Shown piece after piece: positions 12,821 through 22,084 of a stretch of 64,000 nucleotides of DNA (within the stretch, counting starts at the first letter, position 1; the number at the start of each line of letters is the position of its first letter). The translations under genes and the position numbers were made by a program. The notes beneath the pieces were generated by a model. It searched no databases and was not told the origin of the DNA. It worked only from the letters and a program-made list of their open reading frames with translations. The DNA is taken from positions 81,128,444 through 81,192,443 of the forward strand of contig JACMZG010000008.1 in the NCBI GenBank assembly GCA_018340805.1, in the 5' to 3' direction. Origin of the DNA: Microvelia longipes. Lineage: Eukaryota > Arthropoda > Insecta > Hemiptera > Veliidae.

Positions 12821-12830
12821 AGTCCTATAT

Positions 12831-12869
12831 CCCTGAAGATGCCTCCCACAGTGGAAGCGAAACATGGGA
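12831..12869 (+). ncRNA. Hammerhead-like core motif, copy 3 (variant)
   Basis: ccctgaagatgcctccc, then gtggaagcgaaacatggg. Box CUGANGA and GAAAC are present. Stem II can pair tcc with gga and gc with gc around a loop. The 3' triplet is ATG rather than GTC, so this copy is probably not a cleaving ribozyme. It may be a terminus of a related element. Confidence 0.25.
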
Positions 12870-12904
12870 TTTTTTATCAACGGGTCACCACCGGAAGACC
12901 TAAA

Positions 12905-12939
12905 TCTCTCTCTCTCTGTCTTTCTCTCTCATCTCTCTC

Positions 12940-13020
<81 letters not shown>

Positions 13021-13045
13021 TATATATATATTATATATAATATAT
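12905..13045. repeat. (TC)n followed by (TA)n microsatellite
   Basis: A ct/tc-rich run to about 12,975 passes directly into TA dinucleotides to about 13,045. Confidence 0.95.
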
Positions 13046-13499
13046 ATAGAGTGACTAAATAATCATTATTACTTATAAGATATTGGATCTTGACGAATTG
13101 AAACTGGTTTTAATGCAGATGCAGCATCCCATGTTGTTATTCAACTCACGTAGACCCCATTACAGTTTTTCGACAATATACTCTTCAACCAAAGTTACTT
13201 TTAGGTTACGTCTTTCTACCACTTTTACTTTCATCCTTTTTATTATTTTTATAATTAGAAAAATCCTTGCTATTGTTATTAAAAAAATGATTAAAGGTAT
13301 AAAGAGTAAAATATTATTTTACTTAATATAAGAATAAAAGCCATAGAATTAAAAATTTCGGTGAATTTTAAAAGATAATACGGTTACTTTTAGATGACCA
13401 ATTCGTAAACATTTAAATTATAAAGTTTTAAAAAAATATATTAAAATTACTTTTTTATGATAGTCTGCATTGCTTTAGGGATGTATTTTAGAATATTAC

Positions 13500-13760
13500 T
13501 TAAGTTTGAGTGAGACTTATACGGCTGTACACATAAGTATTTATCAAGCTAAAGCATTGTTGCGAAAACCCATTCTTAATTAATAATATATAATACTCAG
13601 TATCATTTCTTGACATCAAACTATACTGGAGTAAAAATCGATCCCTGCGGTACACCTTAAACCAATAAAAACTAAGTATAACTGCTTTCATTCATGAGAT
13701 ATTTACTTGATAGATATTAAAGATTAACTTATCTACAGTAGAGTATCGAAATTGTCATTC
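13500..13760 (-). pseudogene. Reverse transcriptase fossil (LINE remnant)
   Basis: On the minus strand 13,628-13,656 encodes GVPQGSIFTP, close to the conserved GVPQGSxLGP box of non-LTR reverse transcriptases. Stop codons and frame breaks on both sides show decay, and no other domain could be traced. It could be jockey- or CR1-like. The call rests on this one box and is tentative. Confidence 0.4.
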
Positions 13761-14060
13761 CTTGCTGCATCTGATGGTCCCTAGTGGTCATTCTATTTAT
13801 GTAAACTGTTATTATCCACTAGGAAAAAGGGAGATGGAATTATTCAACGAATTCTGTCTACTTTTGAGAACTTAACTGAAAATAAGTTTTTCATTTATAA
13901 AAACAGGAGATAGACTCTAATAAGAAATTTTTAATACATTTTATTATTGGAAATAGAAAAATTCAATGGATTTTTTTATTAATGTCATACGGTTTACTTT
14001 TCTCATACATTATTAACTATAGCTAGTATTATATTTTTATATTGATATGTTCATTTGGTG

Positions 14061-14164
14061 AATCAGTTGAAGCAGATGAGATAATCGATAAGATAATATA
14101 AAACTGGAACATCTCAGTTAAAGCAGTTGAGATAATCGATAAGATAATATAAAACTGGAACATA
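14061..14164. repeat. 53-bp direct duplication
   Basis: The word gagataatcgataagataat plus ataaaactggaacat occurs twice, 53 bp apart, with few differences. It is a local tandem duplication of unknown role. Confidence 0.8.
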
Positions 14165-15508
14165 CATCAGACCAGAAACATATATAATAATAATAAATTC
14201 TTTATTTCCACCAAAAAAAAGTTTACAATATTATTAATATATACATAATGTCTCAAGTATATATGATGAACATACGATGTATTAAAAGTATAGTAAAATA
14301 CCATACCTCGAATTAACTATCTCATAACCTATTAATAACTAAAATAATGTAAAAAAAATATTAGCTGAATAAAAAAAACTTGGTAAATATTAGTTCATGT
14401 ATATGAGAGGTCTTTCATCTATACAAAAGTTTTTTTAGTATTTTTTTTTACTTCAATTATTATAAAGGGCATAGGCTACTAAAGGATTCTTGGTAATTTA
14501 TTTACAATAAGTCTTTTGTTAATATAAAAGTTCTAAATTAATTTAGTTATTATAAATTTGCATTTCCCACAGCACAGGACACCCACCCTAAAGTGGGAGT
14601 AAATTCCAACCAAATATATTTAAAATTTTTGTAATTATTAGTTAAATAAAGGATTATTTTTTAATTAAAAAATGGAGCTTCGCCACTGTAAAAATTCTTA
14701 GTTACTATATTTTCTATAGAGTGAGGGCCTAGACGTCTGGAAAGATTCTTGGTAACTTTAGTAGCTATGGAGTGTCTTAGTTAACATAGAGGTTCTTAAT
14801 AATTCTATAGTTACTGAAAAGTACATTCGGTTACTTTATAAGTTCTTGATTTGTTAAGTTACCATATCGAGCTTAAGAACTAAAAGAATTTTAGTAGCCA
14901 AAGAGTTAAAAGACAATGAAAATAAAAAAAAGTTGTCTAAAATTTATTCAAATAAATTCTTAATCTTTTGTTGCAGACAGAAGACACGCGACTAAGACGT
15001 TACTTTTTCAAGGACTTGACGACATTCTAACTTAAAAGATAAAACAGAACGGAGCTTCGGTAAAAATATCTTGTAGCCTATTCATCCTAAGCTTCTTTTT
15101 CGTCTTTAACAATAGAAAAGTAGAAACTTACTTAAAATCAATTCATTTTGTTAGAAAATATTAATTTACATTAGAATAAGGGAAAATTATAAATGTCACA
15201 ATGGTGTAGAAAATGTCACATTCCATCTCGGACACAGAATCTTTAATAAAGTATTGTTACATTAAAATCTAATTACAATAAGTTAGATAATTATTGTTGA
15301 AAAGAAGGGACTTATAATCATCGTATTACTGGTATACGTTTAGAGTTTAGGGATAAAACCCTGACATTATCTATTGTTTTGTCCTACCACAAAGGCTTTG
15401 GAAGTCTGTGCGTCTATACCCTTATACTTTATGGGTTATATTATAATACATTTTTCTCCTCATTTTTCTTCACATGCATTTTACTACAGTCACTATCTTT
15501 TGCTACAT
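14165..15508. other. AT-rich intergenic sequence
   Basis: No gene recognised. Between about 14,480 and 14,900 the phrase ttcttggtaa / ttcttagtta recurs irregularly, suggesting a degenerate minisatellite. Confidence 0.4.
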
Positions 15509-15733
15509 AAAACAATCGGGTAGGAGGTACTTCGGAACTTTTTCCTCATCACATAGGATTTGCTTCGCTCGTCCTCAGACGAGCGAAGCGGTTGCATATC
15601 GATTTAACGATATAACAATTGTTAAATTTATACTGCAACGCGTCTTCGGACTCCTTTTGCTAGTCCTCAGATAGTAAATACATCCGTTTCAATCTTAGCA
15701 GTCACCCATACAGCACTAACAACGCTCAATGCT
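15509..15733 (+). repeat. Family A copy 3, left part only
   Basis: Left end aatcgggta...ggtacttcggaac, then gcttcgctcgtcctca and cacccatacagcactaac. It stops abruptly after caatgct, where other copies continue. It has a private hairpin at 15,562-15,589 in which gcttcgctcgtc pairs with gacgagcgaagc around ctca. Confidence 0.85.
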
Positions 15734-15737
15734 CCAC

Positions 15738-15922
15738 GCGGGGTTTGGCAGGGTGTTCAACCCCCTTGGGGGTTTATAACCCCAAATGTTCACACGTTAT
15801 TTTTCACCGTGATAAATGAGCTTCAGGGTTGAACCCTGAGTTGAATCCTGTTCACACGACAACTGCCAGGGGGGACCCCCTTGGGGGTTAAATACGGGGT
15901 CGAGCCCCCTGCCAAACTCCGC
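15738..15922. repeat. GC-rich branched foldback (T-shaped inverted repeat)
   Basis: Outer arms at about 15,738-15,783 and 15,870-15,922 pair (gcggggtttggcaggg against ccccctgccaaactccgc). Nested inside are small palindromes: cccccttggggg occurs twice, and agggttgaaccct once. In one arm the inner block is reversed relative to the other. The word tgttcacacg is directly repeated at 15,787 and 15,849. Composition is strikingly GC-rich against the AT-rich surroundings. Such nested arms recall viral hairpin termini or a foldback transposon end, but no family is assigned. Confidence 0.75.
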
Positions 15923-15972
15923 TAGTGAACAAAGTAAACAAATAACCAGTTTAAAGTGACTGAAAAACTGTA

Positions 15973-15987
15973 TTGCATCAGATGCAA
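15973..15987. promoter_or_regulatory. Perfect 7-bp-arm palindrome upstream of reading frame
   Basis: ttgcatcagatgcaa is a perfect inverted repeat about an A. It lies 55 bases before a start codon and 33 bases before a TATA-like box. An operator-like role is inference only. Confidence 0.3.
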
Positions 15988-16019
15988 CAAGTTGAGCCAA
16001 TTACAAAAGAAAGTTCATG

Positions 16020-16028
16020 TATAATATA
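16020..16028 (+). promoter_or_regulatory. TATA-like box
   Basis: TATAATATA lies 13 bases before the ATG at 16,042, so any transcript starting about 30 nt downstream of it would begin just inside the frame. TATA-like words are expected by chance in AT-rich DNA, so weight is low. Confidence 0.25.
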
Positions 16029-16041
16029 GACACAAATTAAA

Positions 16042-16396
16042 ATGAGCAATAAACCTAGCTCAGTTTTAATTCGTATAAGTGAAAACTTTAATAATTTTTA
16101 TTTTGAGAAAAAGCAATCAGAAGGCGAAGTGCTTTCGCTTTCATTTGTAGAGTTTTTCTTATTGGGAATGACATTAAGTCTGATGCATGCGGATCAAGAG
16201 GTGGACGAGTTCCCATCTACATGCCTATGAAAATATCGTTACACGTATACTAAAGGGAACAGTCACAGATGTAGAAATCCAATTTCACGCGTTTCATACA
16301 CACGATATTGAATTAACAGTTAGACTAACATCAGGAGAAAATCTAAACGGAAAAGTAGAACTCGTTCGTATCGTTTTCTCCGACGTCGCAAAATAA
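16042..16396 (+). pseudogene. Unrecognised small gene, one frame break
   Basis: Two overlapping open segments, 16,042-16,230 (62 codons, from an ATG) and 16,187-16,396 (69 codons), lie in different frames and together could describe one protein of roughly 115-120 residues with a single frame break between about 16,190 and 16,225. The first is rich in Phe and Leu around a hydrophobic stretch (SFVEFFLLGMTLSLM). The second has alternating hydrophobic and polar residues (VEIQFHAFHTHDIELTVRL), as in beta strands, and ends at TAA. The residue mix is varied and coding-like, unlike the low-complexity shadows elsewhere. It follows the branched foldback by 120 bases. I do not recognise the family; a small endogenised virus or an undescribed mobile element are options. 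The break could be real or an assembly error. Confidence 0.4.
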
Positions 16397-16469
16397 TTTT
16401 CTTTTTTCTCATTATATTGAAATTTAGTGGGTTAAGTGTGATATCAAATTAATTTTAAGCAACAGGTAG

Positions 16470-16652
16470 GGCCTCGAATATTTATCTCATCTAAAACTTG
16501 TCCCTACTCTATGCCCTAAAAGAAGTAAACAAATTATAAAAATAACAAAATGTGACACCCACTCTTTTTCATTAAATATCCAGGTTTCAATACCTCCAGT
16601 TCTGAAGATGGAGATTGAAAAAATTGATGTTCCTATAAATGCAAAATGCTAA
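16470..16652 (+). CDS. Unrecognised open segment, possible C-terminal coding part
   Basis: An open frame of 60 codons plus a TAA at 16,650-16,652 lies in a third register downstream of the previous segment. Its last part reads with varied, strand-like composition (NIQVSIPPVLKMEIEKIDV). There is no early ATG (the only Met is near the end), so it would need an upstream exon or a frame break; an AG at 16,464-16,465 could serve as acceptor. A canonical AATAAA lies 35 bases after the stop. Function unknown. Confidence 0.3.
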   Translation, partial: GLEYLSHLKLVPTLCPKRSKQIIKITKCDTHSFSLNIQVSIPPVLKMEIEKIDVPINAKC

Positions 16653-16686
16653 CTCTCTATTTTGACCAAAATTAGTATCAAATTGC

Positions 16687-16692
16687 AATAAA
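16687..16692 (+). terminator. Polyadenylation signal AATAAA
   Basis: Canonical hexamer 35 bases after the stop at 16,650-16,652. Such hexamers are frequent by chance here, but the position suits the 3' end of a transcript reading through the preceding open segments. Confidence 0.3.
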
Positions 16693-16815
16693 AATCAAGT
16701 CCTATTGCAAGAAAAACTATTTATTTTTGGGGAAAAGTTTTATACGAGGCATTTATTGGTTATTTCTATGAAAAAATGTGTCTTTAGCTAATAATACAAC
16801 ATATATAAATATAAA

Positions 16816-17132
16816 TTGGTACGGTACCTTGGAAACTACACACCTTATCGGAATTGATACGCTCATACTACTGATTGATACTCATAAAAATATTTTCCGA
16901 ATAGCTCAAAACAGCAGTAACTGATTTGTACACAAAATTTCAACTCTCTAACAAATACACTGGGCCTACAATGGTAAATACAATGATACACATACATACC
17001 GACAGACAACTTGCGAAACCATTCAAGGAGCCTGAAACACTTAAAACGGAATTCCCTTCTCCCGGTCAAATTTTTTGCAAACACAATACTTTTCCTATAT
17101 ACCACGGTATAAATGAGAACGAAAAATAGTAA
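16816..17132 (+). repeat. Family A copy 4 (internally deleted)
   Basis: Head ggtacggtaccttggaa is followed within 70 bases by the right half (tattttccgaatagc, tttcaactctct, gacagacaacttgcg) and the tail ttttcctatataccacggta. About 400 bases of the family interior are missing. Together with copy 3 it brackets the 15.7-16.7 kb segment. Confidence 0.85.
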
Positions 17133-17825
17133 TATCTGAAACACCTCTTGATTTTTTTTAATTCTCTTCAATTTTTAATTTTCAGCATAAAAATAAATTC
17201 TTCCATTTAGATCATTTTAATAAAATAAAAATTCCATTTTAATTATATTGTATTATAATAAAAAAAGTAGTAAATTTTCTTTTAATTAAACTGATCTAAG
17301 CTGTTGCACAAAGTTGCCTCAAAAAACGTGTTGACACCTTCTGCCATTTTTTTTTCTTTAATAAAAAAAGAATACCAGAATAGAAACGCAGTCAAAAATC
17401 AATTAGCACTTTGTTCTTTTTTTCGGAACATTCTGTTGTAATTTTCGTTCTGAACAGTTTACCTTACTCTTATCCAAAAGGAAAGTAAAGGGAGCCTTCC
17501 TGACTTTCCCTAAGTTTTTCTAATAGCTACTTATTCCTTTTTTTTAAACTCCAACTTTTCCCCCCATTTGTGCTGTTCTTTGATTTCTGGAACTTGGAAT
17601 GAATTAGAGACTTGGGTAGATTGCGGGAAACGGAAGACTTACTTACAGGGTTCAAATACTAACAGTTAAAAAGCTTAAGTAGGCTATGTTAAAAACATTG
17701 CTTTAGCACTTTATAGTATTGAATTTTACCTTTGTGGTTTAGCTTTAAATTTATTTATTCACCTTTCTCGTTGAGAGAAAATAGTATGGACTAACAAAAT
17801 TTTACCACGTAATTTCAGGATTAAA
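17133..17825. other. AT-rich intergenic sequence, nothing recognised
   Basis: No gene or repeat family was recognised. Confidence 0.4.
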
Positions 17826-18260
17826 AAATTCTGGCGCAGGTCGCACGTCGGCGAATTTCCTGGATGGTGTTTCCGTGCTTTTACATTATAAGTTTACAAC
17901 TACTAAAATAAATAATTCCGGCGCGGTGATCCGCTGTCGGCGAATTTCATTTAGAATGCGTGTTTCCGTGCTAAAACAACCCATTTCGCTTATGCAATAA
18001 CATGCCCATTCCGTGGTTCCAGTTCATCGCTTTAAACCTAAGCAGTTACTCAATTGTCAAGCACTGCTCGAACTCATTTGTTTGTATTTTTCCAAAGAAA
18101 TGCGCTAAAACCTTAAAGATAACGACTAACTTAAAGATAACTGACTAAGCTTAAACTATGCAAATAATAGTGCTACTTCTAATTTTAGAGGCATAATTTT
18201 GTACAACAACTGGATGCGCATTTCCAAAGGAAAATGTAATATTATCTCGGCACGGAGGCA
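17826..18260 (+). mobile_element. tRNA-derived SINE heads plus shared 3' module
   Basis: Two tandem SINE heads begin near 17,830 and 17,918 (ggcgcggtgatccgc, then tcggcgaatttc and gtgtttccgtgct). The A-box-like ggcgcggtggtccgc is typical of tRNA-derived SINEs. The module continues through gttactcaattgtcaagcac and aatgcgctaaaa to ggatgcgcatttcc, and the same order recurs at 62,050-62,460. No B box remains in this copy. Confidence 0.65.
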
Positions 18261-18989
18261 ATTTTCTAGAAGCAAATAATACTATTTAATATACAATTTA
18301 TTTTATTTGATCTCGGGTTCCAAGGTGAAGAATTTTTGATAGTTGGAATCGAAACTCCAATAACTTAGCACCATTTTAAGTCACCAAGTTAAATCTCCCA
18401 TTCAATAAGTTTTTCTTGGCTCAGTGCTTGTATTGAATCCAATCGAATCCTTTTAATCATTTGGTAAGTATCATGATCAGTTCGTAAGGAATGTGATCAT
18501 ACATTAATACATAAATACTTAAATAGAGTCTGCATGGAAGCTAAAAATGTACATTTGACATGTAATTTAAATTACAGTAAATGTCATTTAATGACATATG
18601 TGGCCATATCGTAAAATAATGTTCTTCATTTAGAATTAAAAAAGAAAAAACCTTAATGTTTAAAGTTTTAATAAGTTAAACGTTGTTCTTAAAAATATTT
18701 TAGTTTAAAAAGTACACAACACTGAAGGTTACTAAGAAAGTCCCTCCATACTTTTATTTAAATTTATGTCTTGATGTGGTAATTATAACATATAAGAAAC
18801 ATTAAATAATACAACATAAGTTTAAATAAAGATAAGAAAACAAATGTATAGTAAATTTAATATATTTTAACAATAGTTTTACAACAATAGATACGAAAGT
18901 AGAAAACTGTTAACCTTTTATCTTAATTATAAAATTACTTAACTTGATAAACAATTAATTTATGTTATCTTCCTGTAAAATTGTATAGC

Positions 18990-19240
18990 ATTCAACCAAT
19001 CTTCGTTCCATTACAAATAACAAGTCATTCGTTCCATTTCCAAAACAAATCACTTCCTTCCTTAATCAAATAACCATAACTTCATTTCTTACCAATACCA
19101 ATCACTTCGTTCCATTACAAATAACAATCATTCGTCCATTCCAAATAACAAATCACTCTCCTTATCAAATACCAATAACTTCATTTCTTTACCGAATAAC
19201 CAATCACTTCGTTCTATTACCAAATAACCAATCATTAAAT
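18990..19240. repeat. Minisatellite, ~28-bp unit
   Basis: Irregular copies of ccaatcacttcgttccatta followed by ccaaataa. The same array is present in the second duplication unit at about 20,445-20,625, so it predates the duplication. Confidence 0.8.
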
Positions 19241-19309
19241 AACAAAAGTAAAATGCGAAATAATACTGTGAAACTATTAGATCGACTATAAGCTAATCAA
19301 ATAGAATAA

Positions 19310-19540
19310 CTAGTCCTTAAATAAAACGAATAAGTTATTTACTCCTCTTTCATAAAACAGACTGAAATATATAAACATCGTGGTATAAATAACAGTATTA
19401 CCGGTCATTACTAAGGCAGCTGCACCTAACTTTATGGTATCTATACGACACATTATTACCAGCATTGCATATGACATCACCACCACCAATCGTAAAAACA
19501 CTCAAATCCATCACCAAACTTTCTGTAAGGTTATCGGAAA
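19310..19540 (-). pseudogene. LEPROT: 3' fragment of Vps55/LEPROT-family gene
   Basis: Duplicate of the 3' third of the gene at 20,701-21,104. The open frame 19,310-19,501 reads MSYAMLVIMCRIDTIKLGAA, then ALVMTGNTVIYTTMFIY and a short hydrophilic end before TAG. It matches the last two membrane segments of the family. Here the end of the gene is in frame, whereas the full copy has dropouts. Conversely, bases are missing upstream near 19,490-19,510. The 5' part is absent because the duplication junction falls at about 19,540. It is unlikely to be expressed alone. Confidence 0.75.
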
Positions 19541-19545
19541 CAACA

Positions 19546-20943
19546 AAGGATGCGCTAAAACTTAAAGATAACTGACTAGCTTATATAAGTAACTAAGCTT
19601 TAAACTAGTGCAAATAATAGTGCGTACTTCTAATTTTAGAGGCATAATTTTGTACAACCAACTGGATGCGCATTTCCAAAGGAAATGTACATAGTTACTG
19701 CGCTACGGAGCAGAATTTCTAGAAGCAAATTATACTATTTAATATACAATTTTTCTTATTTAAGTCCGGGTTCCAAGGTGAAGAATTGATATTGGAATCG
19801 AAACTCCAATAACTTAGCACCAGTTTAAGTCACAAAGTTGAATCTCCCAGTTTTTCACTGGACAAGTTTTTCTTGTCTCAGTGCTTGTATCGAGATCCAA
19901 TCGAATCCTTTAATCATTTGGTAAGTATCATGATCAGTTCGTAAGGAATGTGATACATTATACATAAATACTTAAAAGAGCCATGGAAGCTAAAAAAGTA
20001 CATTTACTAATTTAAAAATTACAGTAAATGTCATTTAATGACATATGTGGGTGCCATGGTAATAATTGTTTCTTCTATTTAAAAAATAAGAAAGAAAAAC
20101 TTAATGTTTAAAGTTTAATAAGTTAAACGTTTGTTCTTTAAAAATATTTTAGTTTTAAAAGTACACGACGCTGAAGGTTACTAGAAGTCCCTCATACTTT
20201 ATTTAAATTTGTCTTGATGTGGTAATGATAACATTATAAGAAACATTAATAATAGCAACATTAAGTTTAATAAAGATAAGAAAACAAAATGTATAGTAAA
20301 TTTTAATATATTTTAACAATATGTTTTACAACAATAGATTACGAAAGTAGAAAACGTGTTAAGCCTTTTATCTTAAGTGGTGATAAAATTACCTTAACTT
20401 GATAAACAATTTAATTTATGGTTATCTTCCTGAAAAATTGTATTACATTCAACCAATCACTTCGTTCCATCACCAAATAACCAATCACTTCGTTCCATTA
20501 CAATAACAATCATTCGTTCCATTCCAAATAACAAATCACTTCCTTTCCTTATCAAATAACCAATAACTTCATTTCTTTACCGAATAACCAATCACTTCGT
20601 TCTATTACCAAATAACCAATCATTAAATAACAAAAGTAAAATGCGAAATAATACTGTGAAACTATATTAGATCGACTATAAAGCTTAATCAATAGAATAA
20701 CTAGTCCTTAAATGTAAAACGAATAAGTTATTATTTACTTCTCTTTCAAAAACAGACTGGAAATATATAAACATCGTGTATAAATAACAGTATTACCGGT
20801 CATTACTAAGGCAGCTGCACCTAACTTTATGTATCTATACGACACATTATTACCACATTGCATATGACATCACCACCACACCAATCGTTAAAAACACTGC
20901 GAAATCCATCACCAAACTTTTCTGTAAGGTTATATCGGAAAAA
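19546..20943. repeat. Tandem duplication, unit 2 (1.4 kb)
   Basis: Second copy of the 18,091-19,545 segment. It continues at its distal end into the 5' part of the LEPROT-family gene, which marks it as the ancestral side of the duplication. Confidence 0.85.
20445..20625. repeat. Minisatellite, ~28-bp unit (second copy)
   Basis: Same array as at 18,990-19,240: ccaatcacttcgttccatca, then accaaataa, repeated with small gaps. Confidence 0.8.
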
Positions 20944-21104
20944 CGAACTGCAAACATAGTTGGTACGGGTGCAAGGAGATAAAAAAATAAAACGAACATA
21001 GGCCAATAAACATTGTACTGTTGTAGTGCACAACCTAACATAACGAATGTGATTCCGACCGAACCGAAAAATGAAAAAAGAACAATTAGCAAAACTGATA
21101 CCAT
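20701..21104 (-). CDS. LEPROT: Vps55/LEPROT-family membrane protein
   Basis: Homologue of the leptin receptor overlapping transcript proteins and yeast Vps55, four-span membrane proteins of endosome and Golgi that act in endosome-to-vacuole/lysosome sorting. The ATG at 21,102-21,104 starts MVSVLLIVLFSFFGSVGITF, followed by VMLGCALQQYNVYWPMFVLF and LLAPVPTMFAVRFSD, all in the family's order. Then comes a third hydrophobic segment (FLTIGVVVMSYAM). The frame is broken by a one-base dropout after AM near 20,852: the 3' copy has CTG where this copy has TG. Further dropouts occur near 20,826 and 20,790. The remainder to the TAG at 20,701-20,703 is recognisable, so intact length would be about 130 residues, as in the family. 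The coding region has no intron, so it is either intronless or a retrocopy. The breaks probably reflect consensus error, because the duplicate is intact at those points. Identity is confident; functional status is open. Confidence 0.85.
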
Positions 21105-21243
21105 GTTGATCTTTCGTGCTGGAAAATTTGTAATACTTTCTAATTACGCTTATCTCACTATGAAATAACAATTTAATACATCTTTATACTTCACAACTCC
21201 TTGAAACATTGTCACTTAATAAAATAATATGTCATAACAACTT

Positions 21244-22012
21244 TTTACTTTTCGTAATTTATTCCGTAGGTGCATAGAAAAAGAATTGGGTTCGTAAAAA
21301 AACCGAATCCGGGTTTTCATCAGTGTGTCTGACATCTGTTTCAGGGGTTTCTAAGTCCAGTGTGGTACCGCAAAGTTCTCTCTGTCTGCATGTGTGTGTG
21401 ACAGTTATCATTGTAGCTTCCAGTGTATTTATTCAAGAGAGTTACAACTTGGAACAAAACCAGTCTACCGCTGTAGTTGTGCTGTTCGGAAAATATTTTT
21501 TCTATGACGTCACTAAACCGCGATAACGACTCAGCAAAAATTTAGACAAATCATAAAACGCGGATAAATTATGCGATCCAATTGAAATAAGACTATACTT
21601 AAGCCAGTATAAGACTAACATATGTCCAAGTTGCATCTCATTGTCAGCATATTAGTTCAATTTTTATCGAATGACTTGTATACGTTTTAAAAAAAAAAAA
21701 TTTAAAAAATCGAAAAATAATCCAATATAGTTTAAATTTGGATCAACTATATACCTTTACGTAATACATAGGTACACCAAGTTTCGTCTTAATACAAAAA
21801 GTATATCTATCAATTGGCGAATCATAAAAGTTAACAGCACGATTGAGTCAAGCCGATGTTCTGCTGGAATGAAACGGATTATTTAACTATTGAGGACGAG
21901 CGAAAGCGAGTCCGAATAGGGAGGAACTAGTGATCCGGAGGTGATGAGGGATAGTTCTCACCTTTGCTCAAACCGATAAAAATCGTGTACCGGTACTCTA
22001 CCCGATTTCACG
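21244..22012 (-). repeat. Family A copy 5 (full length)
   Basis: Complete on the minus strand. The tail (ttattccgtaggtgcatag in plus sense) comes first at about 21,260, then ttgtagcttccagtgtattt, ttcggaaaatatttt, gacgagcgaaagcgag and the head ending gtactctacccgattt. This copy gives the best view of family length, about 0.75 kb. No protein domain is visible. The ends are not obvious inverted repeats. Confidence 0.9.
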
Positions 22013-22084
22013 ATTTCGTTATATATTCTACTACTAGTATAGTAGTGATTCTACTAGTACTATAAATACTAGTATCAATATACT

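Larger units (their letters stand above)
18091..19545. repeat. Tandem duplication, unit 1 (1.4 kb)
   Basis: Co-linear with 19,546-20,943 from tgcgctaaaa to the word ggttat..cggaaa inside the LEPROT-family gene. Differences are mostly one- or two-base gaps scattered throughout. Unit 1 therefore carries the gene's 3' flank and 3' third. Either a recent local duplication or two unmerged assembly haplotypes would explain it. Confidence 0.85.

Noticed and set aside
12637..13054. Open frames rich in alternating Tyr and Ile on both strands
   Set aside because: They are translations of (TA)n and (TC)n microsatellites and have no independent coding evidence. The same applies to 61,051-61,347.
15797..16000. 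67-codon minus frame across the foldback
   Set aside because: It overlaps the inverted repeat arms and reads antisense through palindromic DNA; composition follows the GC-rich repeat.
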